From Candidatus Hydrogenedentota bacterium (GTDB lineage: Bacteria; Hydrogenedentota; Hydrogenedentia; Hydrogenedentales; SLHB01): a stretch of DNA of 6,054 nt. Shown in pieces: positions 5,781 to 6,054 of this stretch (the first letter of the stretch is position 1; every line of letters begins with the position of its first letter). The position numbers and the translations under genes were made by a program. The stretch covers positions 1 to 6,054 of the forward strand of contig SKRY01000052.1 in the NCBI GenBank assembly GCA_007118235.1. The letters are read 5' to 3'. The notes under the pieces were generated by a model. It was given only the letters and a program-made list of their open reading frames with translations, did not search any database and was not told the DNA's origin.

Positions 5781-6054
5781 GTGCATCACGAAGAACTGCG
5801 GATGACGTTCACCGAGCACCTCGGGGAGCTGCGTACCCGCCTTATTCGCTCCGCCGTGGCGCTGTTTGTAGGCTTTCTTGTCTGCTACGCCATCTCGGAT
5901 CACATTTTCGCCGCTGTCAGCATGCCCTTGCGCCCGCTGCAAGACGAAGACATCATTGACTTGGTCACGTCGACAGCGGAAGGGGAAAACCAACAACCCG
6001 GCGAGGACGCGGCTCCCGCCAATACCGATGAGCGGGCCGCCCCTGAATGGACCG
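5781..6054 (+). CDS. tatC: TatC, twin-arginine translocase subunit, 3' truncated by window edge
   Basis: This is the first 91 codons of TatC, the multispanning membrane protein that recognises twin-arginine signal peptides and exports folded proteins. MTFTEHLGELRTRLIRS (residues 8-24) is the highly conserved cytoplasmic start, including the Glu of HLxELR. The first transmembrane helix follows at about residues 22-38 (IRSAVALFVGFLVCYAI), then SDHIFAAVSMPLRPL, which matches the start of the first periplasmic loop in other TatC proteins. After the Pro-Leu at 49-50, E. coli TatC reaches its conserved ATDVASPF region within about 20 residues. Here the sequence runs on as an acidic, Gln/Pro/Ala-rich segment to the window edge without meeting it, which implies an inserted loop. 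The gene is separated from hflC by 484 bp and probably has its own promoter. The Tat-leader sulfatase upstream is a likely client. Confidence 0.9.
   Translation, partial: MHHEELRMTFTEHLGELRTRLIRSAVALFVGFLVCYAISDHIFAAVSMPLRPLQDEDIIDLVTSTAEGENQQPGEDAAPANTDERAAPEWT

Noticed and set aside
5718..5996. 92-codon minus-strand frame overlapping the start of tatC
   Set aside because: It is antisense to the well-conserved TatC N-terminus.

Overview
The window is a GC-rich, tightly packed stretch of bacterial chromosome with every recognisable gene on the + strand. It reads as: the 3' part of an AmmeMemoRadiSam protein B gene (amrB), a complete AmmeMemoRadiSam protein A gene (amrA), a Tat-exported type I sulfatase, an hflK-hflC pair, a non-coding gap of about 480 bp, and the 5' end of tatC running off the right edge. 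A Gram-negative envelope is suggested by a Tat-signal sulfatase, HflK/HflC and TatC. Exported sulfatases beside such genes are typical of the PVC superphylum (Planctomycetes, Verrucomicrobia, Lentisphaerae) and of candidate phyla such as Hydrogenedentota. That taxonomic placement is an inference from gene content; the window has no phylogenetic marker that settles it.

Region by region: 1-1289 holds amrB and amrA, separated by 25 bp. A short spacer with a strong Shine-Dalgarno leads into the sulfatase (1330-2841). A 65 bp spacer precedes hflK (2907-3968), and hflC (3974-5296) follows after only 5 bp. Spacing and orientation allow one transcription unit from amrB to hflC, because no convincing terminator lies in the short spacers. 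The 5297-5780 gap contains several GC-rich hairpins and an operator-like palindrome but no believable gene. tatC then starts at a GTG at 5781.

Functionally, the sulfatase has the complete C-x-P-x-R formylglycine motif, metal ligands and a twin-arginine leader, so it needs both a maturation enzyme and the Tat translocon; tatC lies 3 kb downstream. Parts of its sequence resemble heparan N-sulfatase (N-sulfoglucosamine sulfohydrolase). HflK and HflC are SPFH/Band 7 membrane proteins that in E. coli form a cage around the FtsH protease.

I see no defence system, mobile element, CRISPR array or tRNA/rRNA. The least ordinary features are a roughly 40-residue extra segment near the N-terminal membrane anchor of HflC, an acidic C-terminal tail on HflC, an acidic insertion in the first periplasmic loop of TatC, an Asp-to-Glu change at a conserved MEMO metal-site position in AmrB, and a palindrome with a repeated half-site upstream of tatC. 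The core gene families themselves are known.
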